Positions 44,250 to 56,456 of a stretch of 64,000 bases of DNA are shown here, one piece after another (the stretch's first letter is position 1; the number at the start of each line of letters is the position of its first letter). A model generated the notes under the pieces. The model had not been told where the DNA came from, ran no database searches, and saw only the letters and a list, made by a program, of their open reading frames with translations. The DNA is from Globodera rostochiensis (lineage: Eukaryota > Nematoda > Chromadorea > Rhabditida > Heteroderidae), in contig JAEVLN010000007.1 in the NCBI GenBank assembly GCA_018350325.1, positions 3,205,804 through 3,269,803 of the forward strand, in the 5' to 3' direction. A program made the translations under genes and the position numbers.

Positions 44250-44984
44250 GGGATGAATTCACTAAATAATTATTGAAAATAATAAAACTGCAAATTCTTA
44301 AATGGAAACATTAAAAAAAAATTTACCTTTTTAAAGAAAAAGTGCTTCATTTTCTTGCATTTTATTAATACAGCAAAACTGAAATATTTAGCTAAAAACA
44401 GCAAATTTAAATGAACCAAATTAAAATCTTAATCAAAATATTTTAATCTTTTTTAATATTTGAAATTATGGCCACACGGACAAAATTGGCGAACAGTTGT
44501 GTCGGCAAAACATTCGTAAAGGCGGATGGGCATAAATATAGTGGTGGACGGACCTATAATTCATCCCTGGCGGGGATGAAGGAAATTGGCTTCGATCTAA
44601 TCTTATCATAGGACGGAACATGCCTTTTGGCCAAAATTTAAATGAATAAATGTAAAAATGTTATTTATTGTATTTAATATTCGGAGTTGGCTTAAAAGCA
44701 TTTTTACAAGAAATTCAATAAAAATAAAAAATACAGGCGAATGGGGCCAAAATTTTTGGATCCCAAAATTTATTTTCGTTATGGATTGGGTCGTTGATTA
44801 AAAATTGACGATAAAATTCTGTAAATTTGTTTATCTACGCTATTTCTTATATACATTGCGCCAGAAGGGCCATTGCGGGACGCGCTGTTATGCCCAGGGC
44901 ACGCACATAATGTGCCCCGGGGAATATCCAATTTCTGCCCTGGAGGGATGGGAGAAGGTCAGAGTGCAGGATTATAAGTGGGGG
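44250..44984. other. arm sequence without a recognised gene
   Basis: AT-rich. A short Cys-containing open block (about 44860-44960, GHCGTRCYAQGT) has no partner exons. Confidence 0.35.
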
Positions 44985-45504
44985 AGATGTGCCGCGGCAC
45001 ATCCATCTCACTTTGAGACTCCGCTAACAATTTGCCAAAAAGAAAAGAAGAATGGCACAAGAAGAGGGGCATTCTATGGGAGACTGGGAATAAATTTTAT
45101 TCGCTTTGAATATTTAGAGTCATTTATTTTTGTTGTTGTTGTTGTTAAACAAAATTGGGGATAAAAGAAAATTTGTGGGAAACGGTTTTTTATCACAAAA
45201 TTATTTTTTTCTGTATATTGAAAGCATTGGAATTGGGGGGGGGGGGTAATGAGTGTTCAAGAATTGGAACATCTTCAAATTTGTGTTCCAAATGGCATTC
45301 TACAACTGAGTGAGAAGCAAGCTTCTGTTCAAATTAAAATGGCAGCCCCTCCGGGGACACACATTCTGCGCCAACTCTTCCGCTTTTTTCTTCTTCTTTG
45401 TGGCTAATTCACTTTAGAAGCCCTGGCCGACCGATGGCCCCCGCCTTTTCCCACACCATCCGCCCTAATTATCCGCACTTTTCCAATAGCTTTTGGCTGC
45501 TCGT

Positions 45505-45620
45505 CCGGCAGATGTGGTCGGAGGGCCCGACTTGGCCAACTCAAGTGGCCCTTGGGCCAAGAAAGGGAGTACAAATGAAAAACTTGGACAGCAAAAATAA
45601 AAGTGTTATTATTAAACACT
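45505..45620 (+). repeat. third fragment of the 3' flank shared by the two ET-like genes
   Basis: GCCAACTCAAGTG, GGGCCAAGAAA and the AATAAAA-containing tail match 49868-49945 and 54747-54830. No coding part of those genes is present. Confidence 0.6.
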
Positions 45621-45764
45621 AGAGGCGAGATTTTCACATTTTTTTGCGAATAAAGCTTGACGAGAGAAGCCCAAAATAGCATTTATTTTCAATTTTATTG
45701 AATTATAGCGATTTTTTAGTCAATATAAATCAATATTTAGACGTTTTTGAGTATAAATTAGGGT

Positions 45765-46480
45765 TGTAAAACTGAAAGTTCCGGTTCAGGTTTTTAAATC
45801 GCATTTGCGGGATCCCGCTGCGAGATTTTTTTTTTGTTGATTTGCGGGACCGGATTTGCGGGATAAATCCGCAAAATCCCGCATTTTAAATTTTCGGGAA
45901 TTAGCTGGATTGACAATGGGGAAATTTTTTTTTCTTTTTTGCGCAAAAATTTGTAAATTTAGCAACTTTTGATTTTTTTTTTTGTTGCGAATTCTGCACT
46001 TCTGCTGAGGGGGGGGGGGAGGGGAAGTCGGCGGTGCCGATAGGCGCAGCCGAGAAAATGCTTTTGATTTTTGATATCAATTTGTTAAGAAAATTTGTCC
46101 AAAAATTACAAATATAGCAAAACAAAAGGTCCCTTATGTTTTTGCGTTTACAAATTAGTGCAACCAAAAAATCAAATAAAAAGCTTGTGATTTTGTCAAC
46201 AAAAATTTTTTGGAAGTCGGAACTCGGAAGTTCTAAAATTTTTTTTTAAATATGTTGCCTTGACTTGAATAAATCAATTAACTCAAAAACACTAATACAA
46301 TAAACATTAATAATCAAATTCAACAATTAGCAAGTTTCATTGCAAATAAAAAAAAGATTTCTAACATTTTTTAATTTTAGGTTCAAAAATTCCTGAAATT
46401 AAAATGTTAGGCGTTTTATTAGAGGGTTTTGTTGGGGAGGACGAGCGGCGCCGACAGGCGCCGCAGGAGAAAAAAATTTG
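45765..46480. repeat. GCGGGATCCCGC words and two inverted GC-rich modules
   Basis: Words such as TTTGCGGGATCCCGC at 45800-45880, then a GC-rich module in inverse orientation at 46025-46055 and a diverged one at 46445-46470. This is probably a composite of the same element family; ends not found. Confidence 0.45.
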
Positions 46481-46795
46481 CAAAAATGTCCAATTTAAGG
46501 AGTATACTACTTACTAATTATTAATTTAAAAGAATAAAATGAGTTTTCACTTGGGGAGTAGAACATACGACAAGTAAGGTACGACAAAGAGTTAACCACT
46601 AAGCCATGATAGAATTGGGTCCCACCCAACTCATCAATACCCAACTCATCCACCCATCTAATCCATATGCAACTGATCCATAGAGCATAACGCCTTTTGC
46701 AAAAGATATTAAATTGAGGTTTTTTAAAATTTGATTTGGCATTGTGTATTTTCAAATCAAAAGCGGCACAAATTGTCATTTGTTTTGGGTAACAC

Positions 46796-47248
46796 TAGGG
46801 TTGGACAAGAACGGGTATCCGGAACCGGGTGTTTTGGGCAAATTATCCGGGACCTGTATCCGGGTGTCCAGGATCCGGGATACCCGGTATCCGGGGGTTG
46901 GATCCGGGCGGGTTAAGCACCCCTAATGGTGGTTTGCAAATCTCTTAACAAATTGAGTCAAAATTCAAAATTTTCTCGGCCGCGCCTATTGGCACCGCCG
47001 ACCCTTCCTCCCAAAAACTAAGCAGAATTCTCAAAAAAACTCGATCGGCAAATATCGATTTTTTATACGCTTTTTATAACAGAATGTAAAAATTCTAAAA
47101 AGTTTACCAAAAATATAATTTCGAACTTTCTTTATTATAACGTATATCCGGCTGTAAATTACTATCCGGTACCGGTATCCGGGTGTTAAGGAACCGGTAG
47201 AACCGCTATCCGGGGGACCTGGATAATATCCGGTCTTGTCCAACCCTA
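46796..47248. mobile_element. 453-bp TIR element with CCGGGTATCCGG words
   Basis: Perfect 15-bp TIR TAGGGTTGGACAAGA (46796-46810) and TCTTGTCCAACCCTA (47234-47248), flanked by the 8-bp duplication GGTAACAC (46788-46795, 47249-47256). GGTATCCGGG words lie next to both ends; a GC-rich module (46977-47012) lies in the middle. An 8-bp duplication is the hAT hallmark. No transposase. Confidence 0.85.
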
Positions 47249-47412
47249 GGTAACACTTCAGAAAAAGTTACGATTTTTTCCTTAAATTTCGGAAGTCTCA
47301 ACTCGGAATTCCGAGCGCAAAAAATTGAAGTCGGAACTTCGAAAGTCGGAATTCCGTTCATCCCTGGTTTGAACCACCGTAAGTGTTCAGAAAAAGTCTG
47401 AAAAATCAATTA

Positions 47413-47500
47413 ACACAAAGGATCAGAACCCCAACCCCACCCAACTATAACCCCCACCACTCACCACTTTACCACAACCATTTTGCGTTTATTGTTGAAA
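47413..47500 (-). ncRNA. degenerate tRNA-like relic
   Basis: On the minus strand an A-box-like TGGTAAAGTGGTGAG and a B-box-like GGTTCTGATCC in order, with no convincing stems. Confidence 0.3.
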
Positions 47501-47589
47501 AATCACATTTTTACTTGTGACTTGTGGGAATCGAACCTTTTAAATTTAAATCATTTATACTTGTACTTTTACATCTTACAGTAAAAACA

Positions 47590-49350
47590 AGAAATTATGA
47601 CAGGTGTTGTCATCGAACCATTGTTTGTCTAAAAAATTTGAATGTTCAAAATGGACAGTGTCTGCTAGATGTGCTTTCACGCCGGTATTCCACAGTCATT
47701 GTTGGGAACACACAATTCACAAGAAAAGCAGTTTTTTGCCGAACAATGGCTGCACTCTGCTGCCATTCGGAAAAAAGTTTGAGTTTTTTGATTTCCTTCA
47801 ATTCATTGACAAGACGAGGCAATAAAACATAATAGTCAAGTCTAAAAATATTATTGATTAGTGTCGTGTAAATTGCTGAATCGTTTTAAAAGTTCGAAAT
47901 GGTTAACATAGTTTCCTAGTTCTCATCCGCACGAATGATTTTCTATAATTTAGTTTAACAAAATAGCTTTATTGTTTAAGAATCCCATCAAAATTTTTTT
48001 TAAACTAACTCGGCCAAATACTTTAGAGCGTAGCGAGCTTTTGGCTCTTGTGGGGAATTTTTTCGGATTTTTATAGCTTGCAAATTGAATTATTGTTTAA
48101 CAAATGCTTTGCACGGTATCTTTGTTTACATTAAAATTGGTGCAAAAATAAAATAAAAATTAACTAAAACCAAAAAAAAAACTTAATGTTCAAGAAAATA
48201 AAATAAACTTGGTTAAAGCAATTTTCTAAATTAAGGCTTAAGAGTATTTTGCCAGGGAATTGGGCAAAACACAAGGAGTACTGGACTGAACCTAATGGCT
48301 TATTTTTACTTTTTACCGTGACTGTATTAGTCGCAAAATTTTGAAGGGCTTACTTCCGCGTCTCAAGAATTGCAGGTTTAATGCGCTGAAGACGCTTCTT
48401 GAGAGACCAAGCGTCGAAAATGTGATGTTTTATAAAACGCGCGACCATCACGTCCACTCCACGCTGTCACAAAACTTTGGTGCACCATTAGTGCGGGCAG
48501 ATATAATAAGCCGTAAATGTTGCGTCCGAATTTTCTGATGGAGCCACAAGTACTTGCTTCTCAATCCTAATTAAAAAGATCTTTAAATTTAGTAGCAATT
48601 GGACTCAGCACTAAGACCAAATTACCAAAACAAGGAATTAAACAGTTTTACAACCGAAAAAATTTAAAAAATTAATCAAAAAAATTTCCAACATTTTTTG
48701 GTGCGCACTTTAGCTAAATCAAAGCCTCAACGCCAGTCGAACTCATGTTCTTGATTTTAATTTTAGGTAATTTTTTGTAAAATTACCAATTTTTTTGGCA
48801 TGTAGTCGACCAAAAATTGTGATGCATTTGTGATATCAGCAGTAACTTCAATTAAAAACTCATCAAATCGTAATTTGTCATGGCTAAATGAAAAATTTCC
48901 ACACACGGTTGCGGCCACCATCTAAATAATTTTGCGTTTTAATTTTGTTGTGATACAGCTATCTGGGTTTTTTAGGGGGTGCATTTTGGTTTGAAAAAAT
49001 TTTTGATTTTTACGAGTACGTTTTTTGTTTATATTGCATTTTTCTTAAGAAATTTGGGAAAAATGCCTAAAAATTGCATTTTTCTCAAGAAAAATGCCTA
49101 AAATATGGATTTATTACGGAAAAATGGCAAAATCTTGATCTATATTGACTAAAAAGTCGCTCTAATTCTAAATTCAAAATGAATGCTATTTCCGGGCTTC
49201 TCTGATGATTCCCTATTCACAAAAAAAAACATATAAACTTGAAAGTCCGGACCCTAGTGATGAACTATAACAAGCATAAGTAAATAGTTTGTTGTATCCC
49301 ATTTTTGGGTCCAAATTAAAATATTATTTGTGTTCTTTGATTAAACAATT
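47590..49350 (-). pseudogene. inverted, decayed copy of the secreted 12-exon gene
   Basis: Counterparts of exons 9 (about 48925-48790), 10 (truncated after SSTGVEAL), 11 (about 48555-48345) and 12 (about 47850-47605), plus intron 3/exon 4 start at 49350-49245. The exon 11 copy has two in-frame stops (after ICPH and KVL), and the exon 12 copy has a frameshift after YRRES. Exons 4-8 are missing. No function is expected. Confidence 0.8.
49020..49235 (-). repeat. dispersed repeat (relatives 20035-20320, 45640-45760)
   Basis: Inverse of the GACTTTTTAGTCAATATA block followed by AAATTCAAAATGAATGCTATTT. It occupies the place of the lost exons in the inverted gene copy. Confidence 0.55.
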
Positions 49351-50009
49351 CTTTTGTTCAACACTAATGGGGACCACAGAAAATCAATTAGACAAAAAGT
49401 AATGTGATCATTCAAAATGTGATGCAAAAACATAATGTGGGCAGGTAGTGGCCCCACTAAAATGAATCACCGGTTGAAAGGAGGTCCGCGCTCATCATCG
49501 GCTGCTGTTTTTAGTAATAAAATGTTGCCTCGGAGACGAAAAAGAGAAGGGAATAGGAAGAGCAAATAGTTAAAATTAATTCTTAGCAATTTTTGAATAT
49601 GGGTAATTCTATAGAATAATTCTTAATTTTCTCGTAAAATTTATCCAGAAAAAAGATTCATAACACGGTCCTATTTTGCATCGCCACAAAAGGACTCTAA
49701 AATCAGAGGCCTAGAAGAAATTATAAATTCAAAAATTAATTCGTAACCTTTAATTTGCTCGAAATTGTTTATCTTTGACTAGTTAGGCCTTTAAAGTTAA
49801 CAGATCCTTGAAACATTTTTATAAAATTTATACATTTTTGATAATTTGGCTACTCATCCGGCAAATGCCAACTCAAGTGACCGTGGGCCAAGAAAAGGAT
49901 TAAAATGAAAAAGTTGGACAGCGAAAATAAAATGTTTATTATATTAATCATTCAACCCAAACACATTTTTTGAGCCTTTAAATTTATCACTTTATCGGAG
50001 GAAATTTCA
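49351..50009. other. intergenic stretch and 3' flank of the first ET-like gene
   Basis: From 49868 it matches the flank of the second gene copy at 54747, with AAAATAAAATGTTTATTATA as a likely polyadenylation region on the minus strand side. Otherwise nothing is recognised. Confidence 0.5.
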
Positions 50010-51988
50010 TCAAATATTCATCCCATTAACAGCTCTGGCCCACGGCATCTTCTCGATGAACCACAAAAATGCTTCTAAAAAATTAAAAAAGTTGGGCAAT
50101 GTTTATAAAATTAAAAAACTTACGGCTAATAGCCAACAGCAAACCAAGCACGTAAAGCGGTGCCACTTTGGCAGAGAGTCCGGCACTTTTATCGGTGCCG
50201 TTCCTTTTGTGAGCAAGCGGCTCCTCGACGCCATGCTCCGAAGTGCCGTTCTCCGAATTCTGGTCATAAAAATTGGGGTGTTTTCAGAGGCGTAACATTT
50301 TACCGGTTGGACATTTTGCCAATAAGTGGGGGGACAAAATGTCCGAATTTTCACTAATTGGCGAAATGTCAAACTGGCGTGAATTTTTTAAAAGTTTTTT
50401 TGTATTCATTTTAAATATTACGGTCTTATTGTGCCCATCCTGCATCGTGGTTTCCGGGATTTGGGTCGTTTTGGCTGGCGTGATATCAATTTTGGTACTG
50501 ATCCCTTTGGCGATGCTCTTTGAAGCTGTAAAATAATTTTTTAAAATAATAAAAAAATATAAGCAATCCAAAAATCCATTTTAAATTGATAAGACTTTAA
50601 TTCAATTTTTCAGACTTCCCCTCAAGGGTTAGGGACGATTCGGCCCCGACGTTTCGGCCACAGGGACGCCACCCTAAGCAGAGCTTACAAATTAGGCCTA
50701 ATGAAAAAAACCTTGGGCCGAAACGTCCCGCTCTCCCCCCCCCCCCAAATTTATCAAAACGAAATTGAAAAATGCATAATTCGGCCAAAAGAAAGCAAAA
50801 TTTCACATTCGCTGCTGGTGGTGGTGTTGCTGGTACCGCTTGTCCCAGTTGTGGTGTTCAGATGCTTCGCCAAAGGCAAGCTGCTGGTAGTGGTAGCGCG
50901 GGTTGTGGTGCTGGTACTGGTTGCGCGGGTTGTGGTGGCGGCAGTGGTAGCGCGGGTGCTGGTACTGGTAGCGCGGGTTGTGGTGGTGGTACTCGTAGTG
51001 CGGGTTGTGGTGGTGGAGTTCGGGCGCATCGACAGCGGCAAGTTGCAATGGTCCGTGTGACAAGTTTGACATTTGTCCTGCACGCAGTATTCTTGCATTT
51101 CAAAATTGCAAAAAGCGTGCTGCTTCGAGCAAGAAGCGAAGTACCAGTCCTGAGCTTAAAAGCACGAAGGCTTTGCTTACACACAATAATAAAAATATAT
51201 TTTAAAATTAAGAAATAGTCTTCAATATGGGGCGAGTGATGTAACTACTATTTTTTCGAAATTGCTGATTAAAAAAAGTTTTGAGGGCTAATCGTAGGAA
51301 ATTTGTGCTTTTCATCTTTAAAATATTGTTTTATGATTGATTAGTTAGTTAAATTATAAAATTAATTAGCAAAATTTGTAGGAAATTTGTGCATCTTTTC
51401 ATATTTAGATAGTATTTTAATTAAAATTAGTTATAAATTATAAAATTAATTAGCAAAATTTGTAGGAAATTTGTGCATCTTTTCATATTTAAAATATTAT
51501 TTTAATTAAAAATTAGTTAGTTAAATTATAAAATTAATTAGCAAAATTTGTAGGAAATTTGTGCTTCTTTTCAAAATATTGTTTTAATTAAAATTAGTTA
51601 GTTAAATTATAAAATTAATTAGCAAAATTTGTAGGAAATTTGTGCTTCTTTTCATATTTAAATATTGTTTTAATTAAAATTAGTTAGTTAAATTATAAAT
51701 TAAATGCATTTTCCACCTTTGCACTCAAAAAAAGTGCAGACTCTGTCGTCACTGACACATTCGGTCATGCCATGATTTGGAAATGTCTCCCATTTGGCCA
51801 ACCGCAAGGACAGTTCGTAGGGCACTTCGACGCCATTAATGCCTTGGTAACAGCGAAGGCCTAACAAATTTTTTTGTTTGAAAATAAAAAACAAAAAAAA
51901 TGCTTAAAATTTTACGATTGCCCTGAAGCGCGACAGGTTCAATAAAGAAGGCAACAGCAAGAACAATGTTGACGAATCGCTGCGCCAT
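50010..51988 (-). CDS. membrane-tethered cysteine-rich protein, ET-module/Ly6-like (copy A)
   Basis: Six exons, 51988-51916, 51860-51717, 51154-50807, 50525-50422, 50259-50124 and 50074-50010. GT-AG introns have consistent phases; 870 nt give 289 residues. The product has a signal peptide (MAQRFVNIVLAVAFFIEP) and a ten-cysteine domain opening with LRCYQGINGVE and closing with KCQTCHTDHCN. A long Thr-rich mucin-like stretch follows, then sequons (NKT, NGT) and a C-terminal hydrophobic segment LYVLGLLLAIS before FLWFIEK. Ten cysteines ending C-x2-C-x4-CN fit the nematode ET module, with Ly6 as the alternative. It is probably a heavily O-glycosylated surface protein, GPI- or membrane-anchored. 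Intron 2 holds an 83-bp AT repeat. Copy B at 54.9 kb lacks most of the Thr-rich part and 17 residues of exon 4. Confidence 0.75.
51285..51700. repeat. about 83-bp AT-rich repeat in intron 2 of copy A
   Basis: Five units containing TTAATTAGCAAAATTTGTAGG and AATTTGTGC. A more diverged version is in intron 2 of copy B (about 55840-56160), so the array predates the gene duplication. Confidence 0.75.
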
Positions 51989-52039
51989 TGAATTCAAAGA
52001 TGTAAATTTTGACACGAAATTGTGCCACAATTCCGTGGG

Positions 52040-52785
52040 CACTCAAAGCTGACGACAATCACTTCTTCTGACTGTGGAGTTTTTTTTTTTAAAATTTAAC
52101 AAGGAATGAATATGTTTTTTTTGTATTTCAAAATATTAAATTTTCAAACGAAATAAAATAAAATTTTTAAAAGATTAAACATAACGATGTGACCAGCAAG
52201 AAAAGGAAGACAAATTTGTCATTTTGCAATCGAACCAACCGATGAAGCAATTGGATAAATGTTTTCCAATGCTTTATGTTAATAAAATAGAGTGATAAAA
52301 AGCTGATGGACTCCAAAAAGCCAAATAAATGAATCTGATTCATCATCGTTCAAGCGGCGTCGCTCTTATAACAGTTTCGCGTGCAATTTGTTAAATAACT
52401 TTTTCAAAGTGCATGGAGCGAGAAAACGCTTTCAACGGTAGCCATGACAGGTTCGTGATTTTGCATCAAATGGCATTGCCGGATTTGTCCCAATACAATG
52501 CCAAAAAAAAACACTTGAAAAAGTTAGGGAAACTGTTTTCGACCCTTTTTTTTCATTCTTTTGGTATTATTGTGTAAAGTTATAGTCACTTTTTTTCAAA
52601 TTGACGATCTTGAAATTTTGGTTTCGAAACAGATTTCGGCCATAAAAAATTAGTAATTCAATGCATTATAGAACATTTGCAGAAGTCTGCCCAAATCTGG
52701 GACTTCAAATTTATTTGAAAATAAAGCTTAACAAATAAAAAAATATTTAAACGATATTATAAAAAGAAGTCAATTGAAAATTTAT
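52040..52785. other. 5' flank of copy A, duplicated block
   Basis: Corresponds to 56470-56700 plus 57625-57840 near copy B; the foldback element at 57 kb is absent here. No gene. Confidence 0.55.
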
Positions 52786-52882
52786 GTTGCTTCCGCCTCG
52801 GCAGCCATGGCACGCTAAAATGGTTTTTTTAATTTTTAAAAATTACATAAATTTATTTCAATTTTTTAGACCTGAAGTTGAT
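52786..52882 (-). pseudogene. stomatin gene fragment carried by the segmental duplication
   Basis: Matches 58620-58712: the start of the stomatin last exon (RAMAAEAEA), the whole preceding intron and the end of the exon before it. Homology stops abruptly after GAAGTTGAT, marking the duplication breakpoint. Confidence 0.8.
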
Positions 52883-53390
52883 TGGAGCTGAATTCTTAAA
52901 AAAAATTATTTTAAAATTCCTTAACAAAGATGCAATAAAAACGAAAAATACACAGTTAGAAATCGACTTTTTTACTCAGCTTTCCACTTGTATTTCTTAC
53001 TTGTCGGACTTTAAGAACAATGCATTTTTTAATAAATTTCCAAACTATAATTCGTTAAAAAAATTTGTTTTTCTTAATTTCTGTTCTGTTTATCAGAGTT
53101 TCTGGTCGTTTTGGGCACCAGAATTATGTTTTCTGATAATTTTTTTGCGAGCAGAATTATAATTTCTGGTTTTTAAAAAGGCGACCAGGGTGTGTTGGGT
53201 TCAATCCCGCTTGCCTGCTACCATTTTTAATAAATTTTTTTCAAATATTTTTAATTAAAATGCGTGCTCAGAAAAGGGTGAGTGGGAAGGAATGAGCGGG
53301 GATGTCAATATAGCCGATGATCCTCGTCATTACTACATTTAATTAACAATATTGTTGTTTTGCCCGATTATTTACCCATTTATGAGTCTA
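52883..53390. other. unique stretch with a tRNA-like B box
   Basis: AT-rich. GGGTTCAATCCCGC at about 53199-53212 resembles a T arm, but no full tRNA can be folded. No gene. Confidence 0.4.
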
Positions 53391-54745
53391 CTTCGTTTAG
53401 TGACTGTTCGTTTGACTTTGTTTGGACACGTTCGTTTAGTCACTGTTCGTTTGACTTTGTTTAGTCACTGTTCTCGTTTAGTCACTGTTCGTTTAGTAAA
53501 CTGTTCGTTTGCCCACTGTTTGTTTGGCACTATTTATTTAGTCACGTTCGATTAGTCACTGTTTATTTAGTCCCTGTTTGTTTAGTAAACTGTTCGTTTG
53601 CCCACTGTTCGTTTAGTGACTGTTTGTTTAGTCACCTGTTTGTTTGGTCACGTTCGTTTAGTCACTGTTCGTTTAGTCACTGTTTGTTTAGTCACTGTTC
53701 GTTTAGTAAACTGTCCGTTTGCCCACTGTTTGTTTGGCACTATTTGTTTAGTCACGTTCGTTTAGTGACTGTTCGTTTGCCCACTGTTTGTTTGGCATTT
53801 GTTTAGTCACCTTCGTTTAGTCACTGTTCGTTTAGTAAACTGTTCGTTTGCCCACTGTTCGTTAGTCATATTCGTTTATTTTAGTCACTGTTCGTTAGTG
53901 ACTGTTCGTTTGACTTTGTTTGGTCACGTTCGTTTAGTTACTGTTCGTTTAGTAAACTGTTCGTTTGCCCACTGTTCGTTAGTCATATTCGTTTATTTTA
54001 GTCACTGTTCGTTAGTGACTGTTCGTTTGACTTTGTTTGGTCACGTTCGTTTAGTGACTGTTCGTTTAGCAAACTGTTCGTTTGCCCACTGTTTGTTTGG
54101 CACTATTTGTTTAGTCACGTTCGTTTAGTGACTGTTCGTTTGCCCACTGTTTGTTTGGCACTATTTGTTTAGTCACGTTCGTTTAGTGACTGTTCGTTAA
54201 GTCACTGTTCGTTTGACTTTGTTTGGTCACGTTCGTTTAGTTACTGTTCGTTTAGTAAACTGTTCGTTTGCCCACTGTTCGTTAGTCATATTCGTTTATT
54301 TTAGTCACTGTTCGTTTGACTTTGTTTGGTCACGTTCGTTTAGTGACTGTTCGTTTAGCAAACTGTTCGTTTGCCCACTGTTTGTTTGGCACTATTTGTT
54401 TAGTCACGTTCGTTTAGTGACTGTTCGTTTAGTCACTGTTTGTTTGGTCACGTTCGTTTAGTCACTGTTCGTTTAGTGACTGTTTGTTTAGTCACCTGTT
54501 TGTTTGGTCACGTTCGTTTAGTCACTGTTCGTTTAATGACTGTTTGTTTAGTCACGTTCGATTAGTGACTGTTCGTTTAGTCATTGTTTGTTTAGTAAAC
54601 TGTTCGTTTGCCCACTGTTTGTTTGGCACTATTTGTTTAGTCACGTTCGATTTGTGACTGTTCGTTTAGTGAAGTTTCGTTTGCCCACTGTTTGTTTGGC
54701 GCTATTTGTTTAGTCACGTTCGTTTAGTGACTGTTCGTTTGCCCA
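53390..54745. repeat. GTTCGTTTAGTCACT minisatellite at the duplication junction
   Basis: About 1.35 kb of 13-20-bp words (GTTCGTTTAGTCACT, GTTTGCCCACT, GTTTGGCACTATTT), arranged in longer repeated blocks (for example around 53870 and 53990). It separates the two tandem segments, ending where copy B homology begins (54747). Confidence 0.85.
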
Positions 54746-54912
54746 CTGCCAACTCAAGTGACCGTGGGCCAAGAAAAGGATTAAAATTAAAAAGTTGAAC
54801 TGCGAAAATAAAATGTTTATTATATTAATCATTCAACCCAAATACATTTTTTGGGACTCAATTTATCACTTTGTCGGGGGAAATTTCATCAAATATTCAT
54901 CCCATTAACCGC

Positions 54913-56456
54913 TCAGACCCACGGCATCTTCTCGATGAACCACAAAAATGCTTCTAAAAAATTAAAAAAGTTATGGGCAATGTTTATAAAATTAAAGAAC
55001 TTACGGCTAATAGCCAACAGCAAAGCAAGCACGTAAAGCGATGCCACTTTGGCAGATAGCACGCCACTTTTGACGGTGCCGTTACCTTTCTGAGCGAGCG
55101 GCACTTCGACGACCTGGACCTGATCAGACGTGCCGTTCTCCGAATTCTGATCATAAAAATTTGGGTGTTTTCTGTATCCATTTTAAATATTACGGTCTTG
55201 TTGTGCCCATCCTGCATCGTGGTTTCCGGGATGTGGGTCGTTTTGGCTTAAAATAACAATAAAATAAAAAAACCAAAAATCCATTTAAATTAATTCAATT
55301 TTTTCCGGTCTTCCCCTCTATACTCCATGCTCAACAAACTTGAAAATCTACTTGAAAATGATTTCATAAATGGCAAAAATTGACAAAGACAGTTGAAATG
55401 CCAAAATTTATCAAAACTAAATTTAAATGCCATAATTTGGCCAAAAGTAAGCAAAATTTCGTTCACATTGGTCGTCGTCGTTGGTGCTGTTCGAATGCAT
55501 AACCAAGGGCACGCTGCTGGTACTGGTAGCGCGGGTTGTGGTGGTGGAGTTCGGGCGCATCGACAGCGGCAAGTTGCAATGGTCCGTGTGACAAGTTTGA
55601 CATTTGTCCTGCGCGCAGTATTCATGCATTTCAAAACTGCAAAAAGCGTACTGCCTCGAGCAAGAAGCGAAGTACCAGTCCTGAGCTTAAAAGCAAGAAG
55701 GCTTTGCTTGCACAAAAATAAAAATATATTTTAAAATTAAGAAATAGTCTTCAATATGGGACCAGTGATGTAACATAGTATTTTTTTTGTTCAAAATTCC
55801 GGACCCCAAAACTTTTGAGGAGCTGATAAAAATCAAAATTTGTAGGTTGTGCTTCTTTTCATATTTAAAATATTATTTTAATTAAAATTAGTTAGTTAAA
55901 TTATAAAATTTATTACCAAAATTTGTAGGAAATTTTGCTTTTCATATTTAATTGTTTGATTAAAATTATTTAGTTAAATTATAAAATAAATTAATAAAAT
56001 TTACATTTTTAAAAATTGTTTAATAGCTTCAATTATAAACAATTACCAAAACTTTTCATATTTAAAATATTGTTTTAATTAAAATTAGTTAGTTAAATTA
56101 TAAAATTAAAGGAAACTTGTGCTTTTCATATTTAAAATATTGTTTAATTAAAATTATTTAGTTAAAATTAAATGCGTTTTCCACCTTTGCACTCAAAAAA
56201 AGTGCAGACTCTGTCGTCACTGACACATTCGGTCATGTCGGGCCCATGCGAAATGTCCAATTTGGCCAACCGCAAGGACAGTTCGTAGGGCACTTCGGCG
56301 CCAATGATGCCTTGGTAACAGCGAAGGCCTAACAAAAAATTTTTTGAAAAATAAAAAACAAAAAAAAATTTGCAAAATTTTACGATTGTCCTGAAGCGCG
56401 ACAGGTTCAATAAAGAAGGCAAAAGCAAGAACAATGTTGACGAATCGCTGCGCCAT
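54913..56456 (-). CDS. membrane-tethered cysteine-rich protein, ET-module/Ly6-like (copy B)
   Basis: Six exons, 56456-56384, 56328-56185, 55685-55467, 55246-55194, 55146-55005 and 54953-54913. GT-AG introns are all in phase; 672 nt give 223 residues. The architecture is that of copy A: signal peptide, ten-cysteine domain (LRCYQGIIGAE to KCQTCHTDHCN), a much shorter Thr/Ser stretch, sequons, and a C-terminal hydrophobic segment (SLYVLALLLAIS). Exon 4 uses a downstream AAG acceptor, dropping about 17 residues present in A. The C-terminus stops at MPWV, whereas A continues for several codons. Most substitutions avoid the cysteines, suggesting both copies are, or recently were, under constraint. 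Function unknown. Confidence 0.75.

Larger units (their letters stand above)
43385..49350 (-). repeat. right arm of the giant inverted repeat (left arm about 32385-38165)
   Basis: Blocks in inverted collinear order with the left arm: 43385-43625, 43740-44240, 44985-45050, 47590-48050, 48060-48720, 48725-48960 and 49245-49350. The arms differ by insertions and deletions: about 2.5 kb are extra at 45.05-47.59, the intron-10 minisatellite is missing, and exons 4-8 of the secreted-protein gene are replaced by a dispersed repeat. Confidence 0.85.

Noticed and set aside
50701..51218. Gly/Ser- and Val-rich plus-strand frames opposite the Thr-rich exon
   Set aside because: They are complements of the ACC/ACA-rich mucin stretch of the minus-strand gene, whose splice model is in phase.
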